Shown one piece after another: positions 13,501 through 26,273 of a DNA stretch of 64,000 bases. Position numbers and translations under genes: made by a program. The DNA is from Triops longicaudatus. Lineage: Eukaryota; Arthropoda; Branchiopoda; Notostraca; Triopsidae. Position 1 is the stretch's first letter. Every line of letters starts with the position of its first letter. The stretch is from positions 124,001-188,000 of the forward strand of contig JAGQDJ010000022.1 in assembly GCA_022885665.1 (NCBI GenBank), in the 5' to 3' direction. Below the pieces are notes generated by a model. It was not told the origin of the DNA. It saw nothing but the letters and a program-made list of their open reading frames with translations, and searched no databases.

Positions 13501-15931
13501 GGATCAAACGTGCAAAGGAGTTTATTTCACTTTTGTATAATCCACGTTCGATGGCCCTTTTTCCGGGGTGGTCGAAGTAAGCTATTTAAAAAAGCAGAGT
13601 CGCCGACATTCTGAATCCGCCCAGCGCCTGTAAGCACCTGCTCCTCGCCATTTACTGAGCATACAGTGGCAGACGTGTAATGATAGGTTCAGCTACTGTA
13701 GCAGGAAGGATATGGATACGGCTCTGAAGTTAAAAGCACTGTAAATTGCGCTGGCCTCGCTCCCTGCGTGGCTTCCGTCGAAGCAAAACACCGCGGCGAA
13801 AGAACTGCGTTTGCCTACTGGTAGTCGTCGTCGGAACCAGTGCGACCTTTACCGTGTATTCCACACACCTCATCCTCCTGCTCCTTTCTAAACTTAATTA
13901 AGGCTAATAAAGTAACAGTAGCTATGGTTCCAAAAGCACTGGGACTTTTTCTTGCATAAAGAAGCTCTTGTCTGCAGGAAACTTCCTTTGTTTTCGAGGA
14001 CAAAAAGAGGAAACTTCACGCTGCGTTACGTCACTTCTTAAAACTTTCCTGGAGCGCCCGCTTCAAGTGCACGCCTTTCTTTGCCCCTGTCTTCAGAAGT
14101 TAGAATACATGAACAGTAAAAAGACTTGGAGGAGAAAAGGAGGAAAGGTACTCAATAGCGCAACGTACTCTAGATGAAAATTCACAACTTCCGTTGCGCA
14201 TTATAATCTTTAAGCGTGAACGCAAGGACCAAACTTTTGCTAAGCTGTCTTGCTAGGAAGCGTGTTCGTGAGGGTTTAGCAACCATTTCTGTGGTTGGGT
14301 TGCTACCCCTCTACAATTAACACCTTTCTTATATCTTGCACGGTAAAAATATCACCTCATAAACTTTTTGCTTGGAAGCTCTTATTACAAGTACACGCCC
14401 TTTTAAAAGTTTGATAGTTTCTTATTTGACTGTGTGAAACTATCCAGTTTGGAAAATGTCCGAAATACTTGGGGGCTTCGTTGCTGAACGAGTTTACAAG
14501 CGTGAAAACGTAACACGGGCTAACGAAAGCTAAAGCTAAAAAATTCGAAAATCAAACTACTCCATTGACAGTGTTTTAAGTTTGAAAAAAAAAACACAAC
14601 CGAGTTGCCAAGTATTGAATTCTCATGCATGGGAAAATTTTTAGAGAGACATAATAGAACGGAAATGACGTCTTGGCAGCGAATCCTGCCGTGATAATGA
14701 TAGCAAAGTACCGAGAAAACAGACTACGTCGAGAAAACTTGCGCTACACTAAGCTCTGAAGCGAAATTGCAATGCAGGAAGCGTACGTGCACGCTCAACA
14801 CATTTTTTTTTAACTCTTACCATGCTGTCTGCTTGTTGCGCGGCTGTCTGCCAGGCCTGCAATTTAAGAATTCAAACGCCATAAAACCTAACGACTAGCT
14901 TTTTGTCCTGTTATTGGGTTGTAAAACGCAGTCATCCCAATCACTTCAGGTTCACCCACTTTTTTCATTGTCGGCTTACACACACCGTGGCAGCTCTTGG
15001 CATTTTCAATAACCCTTCCACTTTTTTCTGGAAGAAAAAAGTGACAACAGTTTTCCCTGCGATTGAGCTGTTTTATGTACGAATCTGGTCGGACAATTCG
15101 GTCCCCTGTCCAAGATTAATGCTAAAAATCCTAACGTACCTTTTTCACTGTTGGTATTCCCTGACCCTTTCTGGAAAATGGACTTCAATAAAAATTAAAT
15201 TGCTCTTCAGAAAAAGGTTCTTAGTTTAATGCTTGAATATGATGCTGTCTCCAAGTGGCAATTGAACGTCGCTTACCGACTGACAACTTGACTGCGATCC
15301 TTTGAAAAGTGAAGGGGGAGCCCAAGAGCGACAACCAGCCCAAGCCCATATTTCTTTTTCCTCAAAGCTGAGGAGGGTCAAGTAGACTAACATGAGGCAA
15401 GAAGTGGCACCCTAGGGAGCAGTGGGGTTGTAATGATTCTGTTTGTTGGGTATCGGAGGTGCCCTCGCGAACCTGGGACCATTGTTGCACTTTGTCATTC
15501 AACCCTTTTTAATGTACACGTTTCAGTTTTCTAAGCATTTAATCTCCCTAGTTTGGAATCCTTAAGAACGTCTTAACAATGCGACTCTGGTTCTAATGCA
15601 GGTCCATATCAAATCACGACTGATTCTCAATGGCGTTTGCGTCCGATGGCGTGGTTGGCTGGACCAAGACCGCTTAGACGGTGTGGGATGCTTGGAATTC
15701 GATGAAGAATCAGCCAGGGTACGTTACATTCTTTAAGCATGTCTTCGCGCATTGTTAATGGTACGTTCCTCATTTTTGTAGATAGAAGACGCCTACCGAA
15801 GGGAGCAAGTCGAACGATTCAACCAGCGCTTGCGCGATTTCGAGGAAGACCAACGCGCATATAGAGCTCTACACGGTGAGCGACAAACGGACCCAGAACT
15901 AGTTGAGGCAAGGCGAAATTCGAGTCGTTAA
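4528..15931 (+). CDS. CBFB: Core-binding factor subunit beta (Brother/Big brother type)
   Basis: CBF-beta has no DNA contact of its own. It binds the Runt domain of Runx factors, raises their DNA affinity and stabilises them in the nucleus. Coding exons are 4528-4677, 6508-6594, 7924-8028, 15602-15718 and 15782-15931, all joined in phase 0, giving 202 aa. Family blocks seen in order are PRVVPDQKARFESDELFRRL and LSRESE (exon 1), GYRDRPLEERQMRFQ (exon 2), VATGTNFQL (exon 3), LILNGVCVRWRGWLD and LDGVGCLEFDEE (exon 4), then a charged helix (exon 5). The length matches insect homologues (about 200 aa) more than the human protein (about 180). The start chosen is the first ATG of the exon, giving M-L-A-N-M-L-P-Y-E as in insect relatives; the next in-frame ATG is four codons on. 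An AG before the exon (4509-4510) suggests an untranslated first exon upstream. Assignment is firm. Confidence 0.95.
5327..5492 (+). repeat. Dispersed repeat family, copy B, in CBFB intron 1
   Basis: It begins CCGTACC and ends GGGTAGGG, an imperfect inverse of its start. Internal blocks match copies A and C: a TTCGGGG stretch, CATAGGCAATTTTTT, GACAC, TATGCTCACC, then GGGGATGTTAAAAACC and TCTAACCC. It is likely a non-autonomous DNA element. No coding capacity was seen. Confidence 0.65.
6832..7395 (-). other. Long antisense open frame in CBFB intron 2 (unassigned)
   Basis: This open frame spans 564 nt and 187 codons plus stop on the minus strand, inside the intron between CBFB exons 2 and 3. 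Its upstream-most codon is TTG, not ATG, and an in-frame TAA lies just before. The frame is not low-complexity and the region is richer in G and C than the flanking intron. I see no domain, no splice-consistent partner exon and no transposase or reverse-transcriptase motif. It may be chance, a decayed element, or an exon of a nested gene. Confidence 0.15.
8029..15601 (+). other. Large intron 4 of CBFB (7.6 kb)
   Basis: The intron lies between the exon ending in P-G-K and the exon beginning V-H-I-K, with GTAAGA at the 5' end and a GCAG 3' end after a pyrimidine-rich stretch. It holds only short open frames (for example one of 168 codons on the minus strand at 12811-13317) without recognisable domains. 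Introns of this size in an otherwise compact gene often carry enhancers, but no such element is shown here. Confidence 0.8.
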
Positions 15932-15958
15932 AAACACTATTCTGCTCCACCCCTTTTA

Positions 15959-15964
15959 AATAAA
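15959..15964 (+). promoter_or_regulatory. Poly(A) signal candidate for CBFB
   Basis: A perfect AATAAA lies 28 nt after the CBFB stop codon. A second AATAAA lies at 16622-16627, so a longer 3' UTR is also possible. Confidence 0.5.
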
Positions 15965-18900
15965 GGAGAACAGAGAATGATTGTAGTTTTCGTCTTTCCA
16001 GGCTCGGAGAAAAGTTGACCTCTCTCAAACCCACATTCAGCATTAAAAGCAATTCTCCACACCCCTCAAAAAGAACACAACCAGAGTTCGCAATTGTTGT
16101 CACGAGTCAGACAACAGGATTATACAGGCTATTATGTGTTGATTTCTGGTACGGACTGGTTTGGTTCCTACTATTGTGTACATTTTTAAGCACCTTCCAC
16201 AAATTCTAAGGACCCTGAATTTCCAAGACAATGAATGCTTAGCGCACGTAAATTTCGTATTTTCCCTCAGTAACATGAATTTCTTATTATGTACATCAAA
16301 GTCACTATTAAACATACAGAGTTGGAATGGTCACTGACGTTGAAATCAACGCTAGTCAGGTGACGGCTCATGAGATTCGATTTCTTATACGCTCTACCAC
16401 CCCTTTCTTTTCCTATTTTTAAATTTAAGGCACTTATCTCCTCTTGGTTTGTTTTCTTTTGAGCTCCTTCATACTAACAGCTGCTGGCATTTCCTTTAGA
16501 AACCTTGTGCATGCATTAGAGAACGATGTTTGCACGTAATGTACTGTACCATATGTAACTGGCCGGGGTGCGTTTTAGTGTTTGTTAAATTGAAAAAACG
16601 TGTATAAAAAACTTTGATGGCAATAAATCTATAAAAAATGAGAAATTTTCAGCTAAATTAGTTTCGGTACCATTGACGTTCAAAATGTGTGTATGAGAGA
16701 AAGGTAAACAACTTTACCGGACTGACATGCTGGCAGAAAACCCATCCTGACAAGAGCTAATGATTCAGAAAAATCTGACCAACCCAGCGGACACGACCCA
16801 AGTAAAAAAGGAGAGCTCGGGCTTACAGCTTAAAGGCAGCTACCTACAATGATAAATGTAGTTCGAGCAGAAAGCTACATCGTTTTGCGTATGCACAATT
16901 CCCATATCATTACAAGCCAAAACGTTCTTGGGAACATGAAAATGATAGCTCGGGTCCATCATTTTTTCCTAACGGCATAAAATGGACCTTAGCTTGGTGA
17001 ACAGGAAACGAAAAGAAAAAAAAATACAATAAAAATAAAGAATAGCACAGGAAGCACCAGGAAAACCTATCCATCACATTCGAGTAAAATGGGAAAGAAC
17101 ACTTATAGGAAAGAATACACATAACCCTCCTGTTTAAAGAAAAACCTACGGGGGCTTCTTGCATCACCCAACAAAAAAGTTAAACAAGAATAGGTTTCCT
17201 GCACCCTCGCAGAGACATCGGCTATTATTAGCCCTAGTAAAATATGACCCCTCTTGGGATACTTATTGTAGTTCTAATCATTTGCTGATGCGGGGGCGGA
17301 CACGGTCCTCCAAAGAGGTCGGCACAGCTAGTTTGTTACGGGTCATTGAGAATCAATCGCTACACTTCCTTCTCTTCATCCCCAGGTGAGTAGAAATAGA
17401 ATCGGGTACCGAAATGTCATTTTCAGCTTTTTAATTACTTTCAACACTTTTTTGATCTTCCACTTCGCACTTTTCATGGGAGCTTTACGCAGTAACGAAT
17501 TCGAATATTTTCAGAAAAAGAAGAAGCGAAGTTAAACCTGGCCGTCAGGCAGCTTCGTTAGAACGACATATCGGCTGTTTTGCAGCAAGACCGCAGGTCA
17601 TGATAGCCTTCTTATAAATTAAGCATCCAATAAAAAGGTATTGCATATGCAACAAAGTTTTTGTTCCACCGAAGAAAAATACTAACGTCCCTGTTGCCAC
17701 TGTAAATGTGCTGCTTTATTCGTCTGCAACGACTGAAGCATTGTGCTGACGTTGAAACTTGAAAAACAGAAAAAGCGCAGTGCATAAGAATTTTACTTTT
17801 TTTCTAACATTAATTTAAAATATGTGTACCACCAAAAGGAACAACATAGTGAGATATCGTTATGTGTGTGCCACCAAAAAATGAAATAATGTACAAGTTA
17901 ATTTCCTCCTCTGTCAAGCAGCGCACTGATCTTAAACTTGAAGAAATACAAAAGTGATCCAAATAAGGCTTGGTAAATTGAATACAGTAGTCAGGTAGCC
18001 GTTTCAGTTAGTGTAAAATCGAACCCCGATTTCCAGAAAATATTTACTATTACCCAGCACTAACGATTGCTCCGTAAGAAGGTTAAAGCTCAAAAAGTCA
18101 ATTTTCGACTTACAGAGAAAGAACGTTTACATCTCCATACGTTTATGAACGCCATATTGTATTGCGTGTATATTCATATCGCTAATTTCACCAAGTCGCA
18201 CGGCGACATATAGAAGACTAGCATTAATATCGTATAAAGTCCCCGTATTAGGTTTAACATGAAGTGCCTTACAATTGTTTCAATTAAAAGATCTTTCCCG
18301 AAAAATTGAGCAACAACTTGTCACAAAAAGAATCCTCCAAATTGAACACAAGAGGCCCTTGAGCGCACTTGCGACTGCAATTAGCCTAGGCACCCGAAAC
18401 GAGATTACTTGGGCAACTCCAATAAAAAAAAAATCAATAATACATAAGCCTTTTGCTGATTGAATGATACACTTCGGGAGAAAATTTCTCACAGCAGAAG
18501 TGTAGGCCTATTGTATACCTCGTTCTAACTAAATTAGTAGCTAAGAAAGACATTTTCTCCCGAATTCCCTCTCAAAAAGCATTTGCCAAAGTTTTCAACC
18601 ACTTTTCTTGTCAGGCGCTATACTTAACCGTAATTCTATCACGAAAAGCAAAAGTTCAACAAAACTGAAGATTTGATGAAATTCTTTACGGAAAGGAAAT
18701 TAATATTTCAAAGCAGTGCTTTGAAATCGGTCTTTGTTTTCCCTGCGTATAACTCAGTTTACTTTGCCTTTCTGTCTATTCTGAACAATACTTTGCGTGA
18801 GACGGCAAGGAAACCACGCTACAAAATACGCGCGACAGCGACACTCGGTAACGTGTAATCAGCCATGTTTATTTGAGCTAATATTTACCTAGAGAAAAGA

Positions 18901-21900
18901 GGCGAATAATCGCGGAAAGTAACCTTTCTTTCCCACTAGCCATGGTATGAAAGGTTTAATGCGAGTGAGAAAAAAAAATAATCGGAATAAAATAACAAGG
19001 GCTACGGGGAGGAAAGAAGCGTGACGGAACTATAAGAACTCTGGGTCCATGGTCAAACTCAACTAAAACAACCCACTCCCACGCTTAGTTATCCTACTGT
19101 TGCCTTGTAGGTAAGACTTCATACGTTCTACCGGAAGAATATAATTTCAGTAGTAAAATGGGCCGCTTTTTTCATTTTCCCAGTCGTTTCTACCGAGTCG
19201 GCCAATTAGGTAGAGCAATATCTTTCGTCCATCCATAGATATTTCGAAAAAGCACATTTTAAGATATATAGGCTTATACATGTGTTAACTGCCGGAAAAA
19301 AATATATCGCCAAGATTTCTTGGACTTTCTGGACTTGTTATTTTTGAGGTTTGGTGGACAATGCATGTCACATTCCTCCTAGAAAAGAACTTTGGATGCA
19401 AGTTAGTTTGAATAACGTTCTCCTCCCTCTCTTCCTGCACGATGTCACTGTAAAAACGTTGACACCTTTTCGAGTAAAAACGGTCTCAAGTGTTATGCAA
19501 AAAGTTGACTTGGGAGAAGTGAAAAGTCCCCTTTGATATGAATGGGTTCAAACCTCACAGAGTCATTGGGCTATGACAACCCCCTAGAGTGCTTTATTTG
19601 GGGGATATAAAGGCTGATTTTATATCAAAAGCTAACATCTCTATTGACGCTACTTGGCTTTGTCATTTGAGGAAGAGGAAGAGGCTTGAACACGTTTGAC
19701 TAAAGCACACAAACTTTCTAAGATATTTCTCTTTTCCCTTACCAAGTTACAATAGCTCTTCAGTAGGCTGGGCAGTTTTAAGGGACTTGTCCCTAAGTTT
19801 AGGAACATTCTCGGGTAATAAATCCTCCAGTAGGCTAGGACGGGGTATATACGTATCTGAAGCTGTACAAAGAAGTGTTGATGGGCTCTTAGCTTCCTGT
19901 TGTAAGAGCGCCGGTTCTCGCGTTTCATAAACGTATTGCCGATCAAAAGAGCAAGAAAGGAGATCAATAGGTTTCCAAGCGCGAACCCTCCCTAATCTCA
20001 TGGGCGATTATAGAACAGATCCAGTGTCATGAAAAGTGATGCCCCGACGCCCTTTTTGTTCCCAATTGTATATCTTATACAACGCTTTTTCCAGGCGAGC
20101 TTCGGCTCGACAAAAACTTGTGCAGAAAGTCTCAAGCGAGGGCAAAAGAAACCGGTCATAATTACGACGCCCATAAAAGTTGTTAAAGAAAAGAAGAAAA
20201 AAGTTTGAGCTAAGTTTTGCTGAGTTCAAATTGCTCTTGAACTTTTCATTCCCTTTAGTGTGCCAAAGCCACGGACCCCGTAAGATGCTCGCATGGAAGA
20301 ACCAAGGACAGGAAATGAGCGAGCCGCGTGTATAAGGCCTCACAATATACTAAGTCCGTGTAGTTATCTTGTCAACGACTGCAAATAACGGGGTGAGAGT
20401 CCCGCTTCTGAAGACGGCGGCGAAGCAACGAGTGCCCGATGCCAACTCGTAATATGTTTGAGCATTTAGTGGCCCATTCTTATGCTTCTGACTCCTCTCA
20501 TGATGATGCTGCAGTCAGGGAGTCTGTGTGTGAGCCAGGCTTAAAAAAGAATCGGGAAAGCAGGTAAAACATCAGCAAAATAAAAGGGCAGTATAAAGCA
20601 GCGGCGTGGATCACAACCTTTTTCAGCCTTTTCTTTACTCTCTCGATGCTTGGCACGGAACTTCGAAATAGTGTTTCAGCACTTATTGAAAAGTTTAATA
20701 AAGAACGGACTAACACTTACGATGCATAGTTATTAGTAAAACTGGGACATTGTCCATAACGATATCAAATATTCTGCTGAAATACAAATTTCTAGCCTTA
20801 AAGCTCGACCAACAATTTCGAATACTTATTTACAGTAATAAAACTTGTATGTTATGTTTTTAAAGCTTGGTAGAAGCTCATTACAACAGAAAAAGTTTAA
20901 TATATGTACATAATTGCATCATTCACAGGCGGACTCAAATCAAGTCGGTCATGACTGTATTAAGCCTCAAATTCATAAAGTTAACGTTTTTGTTTTGCGC
21001 TCTGGCGTCGGTCTCCTTTGTGAACGAATGACGCATTTTCGATGCGTACGAAAGGAAAATCACCCACAATGTGTATAAAGATAGCAATTTGTGGCTCTAA
21101 TTGCACGTCTGGCCAAGAGTGTCCAACCTTATTTATATTCACCTACGTCGGAGCAATGAAAGAAGGTGCTGACGAGTTGGTGTTTTTGAAAATTTACGCA
21201 TAAACTTACATACGTTCCATCGAAAACTTTTTAAAAAGCATTATTATTATAATTTCTGCTAATTTCTAAGACTCGTTGATTATTGTGCATCCCTTTTTAA
21301 TACAACTATACACTTCGTAACGTGAAAAAACAAAAACTATGCGTTTGGTGTCTTAAAATTCATTCTCTGGTGCAGCAGCGAAATGAACCGTATTAAACCA
21401 TGATCTTGCATAACAAAAGTGATATTCGATTTTAAAACTTTTAATTAGAACATAGAAGTGTGTCTTAAAGTGTCTGTATTGTTGTTCTTTAGTTAAAAAA
21501 GCCATATGAAATCATTAGTTGCTTTCCTGAAAAAGAGGCTCTGCTTCCACTGACATTTTTCTTCCAGTGTCGTGCGGAACGTTATTGGGCTCTCTGATTA
21601 CATGAATGGAGCCTTACTTCCATTTTTCAATCAGATTTTGATAGTACTAGAGAACCTGAAAATTGTTATAATGTCTGATGGTATTGGTGGATTGTGCTTC
21701 CATTTCGCCAGCGTCTTGCCAAACGAAGAAAAAAGATTTGTCACAGTCACAGCAACCATCAGAGCCGTTCTGAAGAAATGTGAAGAAACCATCGGAAGAA
21801 CGAATTTTCAATTATCGCCAATTTAAGCGACCATCCTGTGTCATTCGTTTTTTAATGCACAAATTTTACTAATCAATAAACAATGCACTTTACATGAGTG

Positions 21901-24393
21901 CATCCTACGGAAGCCTCTGGAATATTACTTCCCCATACATACTAGAGCTCCCACGATTCCTTATAAACCATTCCGGCCAGTCCAATCTTCTTTTCTATTG
22001 CTAACTGATACCTTATGCCTCTGTCAGGGAGACAGAAGTTTGACCTGCCGGCTTGCTAAAATGGTCCTACGTTTTTCCACCCAGCCTACCCTATCCCTCC
22101 TTCACTACCGTGCCCCTTTTATGGTACAGATTCACACCACTGCACCTTTAATACTTGTAACTCACAAAATCTCAAACGGCCCGTGAAGCGGGAGGCCAAC
22201 AATGACAAATGCCCTCCCGAATGCAAAATGGTGGGTTTCATAACTTTATTCAAGCCAAAAAGTAGTAAAATAAACGCGGGAGATTTCGTACGCAAATCTT
22301 AATCGTATCAGAGACTTATGCTTGTATTATGCAAATGAAATTTTGAATTTCGGAACGGCGTTACGGACGCCGTGTGTAAATGTTGTTTGATACGATTGCA
22401 ATCGATGGACCGTGCCGATTGAGATACTATAAATATCGAACCCTATAAACAAGACCTAAAAGGAGGGAGAAGGCTAACAGAGGGTCAGGACGGCTTTGAT
22501 TAAAAGCTAAAAAAGCAGTCTTATAGGGGGAAAGGGGCATACCCCTGCATTCTTCTCCCCTTATAGTCCACCCCTTTATACAACTGAAAGACTCAGAACA
22601 GACGCTTCTGCGCATTAGAAGACTGGGTATGCAATGGCCTGGATCTAAATTGTCACGCGAAAGTTATATAACTATATTGTAGGACGCGAAAGCGTTGACA
22701 TTCCTGAAACCCATTGGAACAAAAACGCGGGCCATAAATTATAGGGTCAATTCATAAAACATTTCGATATAGGCAATTGCCCTCTAGCGGCAATTCACAG
22801 TTCCTCGGGTCCTTTTTAGGGACTGACGATGAGGGAACGCGCACATTTTTGGTAACGTTTCGGGAACACTGAAATCGAACGTTTTTGGAAACCTACCGAT
22901 GGCACCCATTTTCTTTGTATCTTGCCCGAAAATTGTGCTGTATATAAGGTGTGACGAGGGGTTAATGCTTGTCAAAATTCGAGCACGTACGTCCCCCCAG
23001 TCCACTTTATGAAGCATGACACCCCTTCAAGTCGCCGTTGGGGTCCATATTCACGCTGTCACACCTTCGACTGCGAAAGCTTGCTGTGCCACTGTGTGCA
23101 CTCACTCAAAAGCGAGGCTTCTGCACCGAATTAAAAGCTACATTGTCGTCCCTTAACTCTCAGCTGGGCCTGTCATCTTTTGTCATCAGTTTTTGAGGCA
23201 AGTCAACCCCACAAAGGGATACGTTAGCTACTTTTATTATCACCTGTCATGCGCAATAAATGCAAAAAAAAAAGAAAAACTAAAAAAAAACGTCTCCAGA
23301 TTCCTGTTGGGCATCTTTACGTAGAGTAAAATGATGACAGCTTCGTCATCGTACGAGATGAAAAGCACCCCAGGATACCTTCACATGACGCAGTAACAAT
23401 ACACATAGCCAAGGCGCGGAAGTTTTGGCCTTTACACATCTGTCAATTAGCATTCATACTCCAAAGTTTCATCGTCACCATTATCACCTACGGAGAGCCA
23501 AAAACGTTCCTAGTGTTGGCTGTTAATTACGAAAAAAGCGCCCCCTGCTTGGCACCCGTGATCAGAAGCGACAAATCCCATCGCCCAGAAAGTGAGGGTG
23601 CCAAAATATATACTGGGCCAACGTTTGATGGATAGCTCCGCAGGGAGCCTACTAAACTTGTCATTAATTCGTGCTCTATTGTCATCTATGCTGCTACCCC
23701 CTTTTTTACTTTTTTTTCGGTCCCCTCCTGTCTACCACCCTCAACCTTTTGCCTCTGTTCGGAAAAATCCAACTAATGACAGATTTTTGGGTACCAGAAA
23801 GTCAGCAGTAATCATTAACATATGAAAGAAGTTTTGTGTTTTCTTTCTGCTGTTTTCCTATGGAAATGTCATTTTTTTCTAGTATTTCATTACGGAGGTG
23901 TATTATGGATGAGTAGTAGCGGATTGAAAACCGAAACGGGTGCCAAAAGGGTAATAGAAACACCCACGGAAGGGCGGCGTTTTTGATAAGGCGTGGTAAG
24001 AACGGCTCTTAAGTAGCCAGTTAAACAGGAACACGTGCAAAACTAAGAGAGACCGTTCAGGAAAAGGACAAAAAGAACATCGAGTTTGATAAATGAAGCC
24101 CTTGGGTAATCGCTCAGATGAAAAAAGAAAATACAAGGGCTCGGTAGAGAGAAAATCGGCATCACATTTACATATAAAGCTTCTGTTCGCTATTCTCCCT
24201 CATCTCTTCGTCACTGTGGGGAAACAAGTTACAAGATAGACAGAGAAGGAGAAGAAACAAAAGAGGCTGAAAATGAAAAGGTTGGAGACGAGCGGAAAGA
24301 ACATTTTTCAAGTCAAATTTTTGTCCTCAGTCTTGACTTTCAAGTCAAAGGGAACTCAAAGCGGTTGACGACAGTGGTTTTCGGGAAGGGAAG

Positions 24394-24424
<31 letters not shown>

Positions 24425-26166
24425 GGGAATTCTTTCTTAAGGGAAATTGTTTATGCTAGGTTGACAAAGCTAAACCGTCATTTAATAAGAAACTCACAGT
24501 CTTGTTTCAAGTCCAAGGTCCCTTTTTTGTGAATTCATACGATAAAAGCTACGTTAGAACCGAAAGGCATTCTAAAGAAGGCGGAATGCAAAGGGTAAAG
24601 ATATAAGGATGCTAAATATACAAGACAACGTGCCCTAAGTGATCTTGTGGGTTCGCTCTAAGAAATCCCCAGTAGCAGCCGGGGCTTCTACGGGACTTAC
24701 TGGGATGCAGAACTTTACTACTGGTTAAATTAGAAAAAAAAGTGTCGAGACAGAGAAAGAAAAAAATATGACAAATAACATAAACGGCTCGTGACAACTT
24801 CGGACGCCAAGACGCCTTCCCTCAAACGTTCTGTGGCGTGCCACGGAATTCGCATTGCATCAGTGGCTTCTGACTTCGACTTCATTCTCCCACAGGAACC
24901 AACTATTCCGTGCGTAATCAGCAGTCAAAAATATTAAGTGCGCAATTCAATCTTGAGTGAATAACACGAAACCAAACGGGAGTCGAAAGAAAGGATTACC
25001 AAGTTTTCAACGTGGAGAATATTCTTATTGAGGAGGTAAGGTATAGTACATCACTAACGTCTTTTAGTGTGGCCAGTAATAGTATTTGACTTGAGCAATC
25101 GAGCTCAAAACAAAAATTGCAAGATAGCCAACTGCAAAGATTTGCAAAAGCACACTAATTTGTACCTGCGCCTATAGAAAATATAGTCGCGTCTTATGCG
25201 TTCCTACATTTAAAGACTTAAGACTTAAAACTGACACGGACAGGACAGAGCGACCAAAATAAACTCGGTTGTAGCTAGCAAAACTGCGACTGTCGCATCA
25301 CTGCAGCTGCTCCAAAAAAGCTTCTCTTAAACTACCACACACTTTGCGCATTTGTAATTCACTTTTACCTGCTTTGAAAGCTTCCAGTGCAATTTTTGGC
25401 GAACTGGCAATAGGCATAAACTTAAATCTCCAAGATCATTTCTACAGAACTAGTTTTACGTGAGCCTAAACCCACGTTAGTCTATCAAATGCCCAAATGT
25501 CACCAAAAAACTAACACGTGCAAGTGAGCGACAACCTGATGATAATTTCCGACCCAGCACGTAATAATTACGCAAATAGAGCTGTAACACGAGAGACAAA
25601 GGGAATCGTCGCTTGCTGCGAAAGTGGGCTGAATGTCTATCATGCAAATTCTAGGACAAGCGCGTAAAAATAAGCATACTTGAGGCCTTTACCCGGCATT
25701 TCCTAGTAGTCCTGTCAAGTGTTTCTAAGTTACGCCACTCGAACCCCCATTGCGAATGCAGTCGTTTCTACATTGCTGTATAGATGATTGACGTTTATAG
25801 CCGTTTTTATTCACTTACTTTTCGCTCTCAGATGAAAAGTGCTGTTTCAAAATAGATTGCGATGTTTTACGATCAAGCAATACGTGTGCACATAAACATT
25901 GGTTTGCATCGTCAATAAGTGACACGTATGAGAGTGGTCACTGTGCCTGATAACCAAGAAGCCGGAGAATCCGAAAAAGATTATAACTCAATTAATTAAT
26001 CCATTAATACATGAAAATGTGTATTTGTATATGAATAATTGAAACAGATATTGGGCAAAGAGATTCATCATTTTTATTCCTTTTTCAACATTTCCACACT
26101 CAGTTTTTTACAATTATGCTGTGATACATCGTACTGTTCGTCGAGCACATATTTGTGTTATTTTAG
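15965..26166. other. Gene-free stretch between CBFB and the DPP-like gene
   Basis: About 10 kb holds no exon that can be chained to another. The longest frames (19650-20343 on the minus strand, 21572-21826 and 17159-17389 on the plus strand) are short and unrecognised. A very strong donor-like sequence, CCCAG followed by GTGAGT, occurs at 17385/17386 after a GC-rich block containing GGGGGCGG. It could end a non-coding first exon of the downstream DPP-like gene, but no acceptor can be tied to it. Confidence 0.5.
24394..24420 (+). repeat. Homopolymer T run (27 nt)
   Basis: An uninterrupted run of 27 T is followed by AAAGGGG. It could be the tail of a minus-strand retroposed copy, but no source sequence was recognised next to it. 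Confidence 0.9.
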
Positions 26167-26273
26167 AAACAATCTGAAACAAGAAAAGTCGTACTATCCG
26201 ATGTGGGCAATTTGGTTACAAAACTTATACAGTGTGATCTGCCTAGGACAAAGAATTGATTTAAGCGGAACCT

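Noticed and set aside
16910..17167. 85-codon minus-strand ORF with a phenylalanine-rich hydrophobic stretch
   Set aside because: The hydrophobicity comes from an A-rich homopolymer tract on the plus strand, not from a real membrane segment.
19540..19560. A GGTTCAAACC string resembling a tRNA B box
   Set aside because: No matching A box or cloverleaf could be formed around it.
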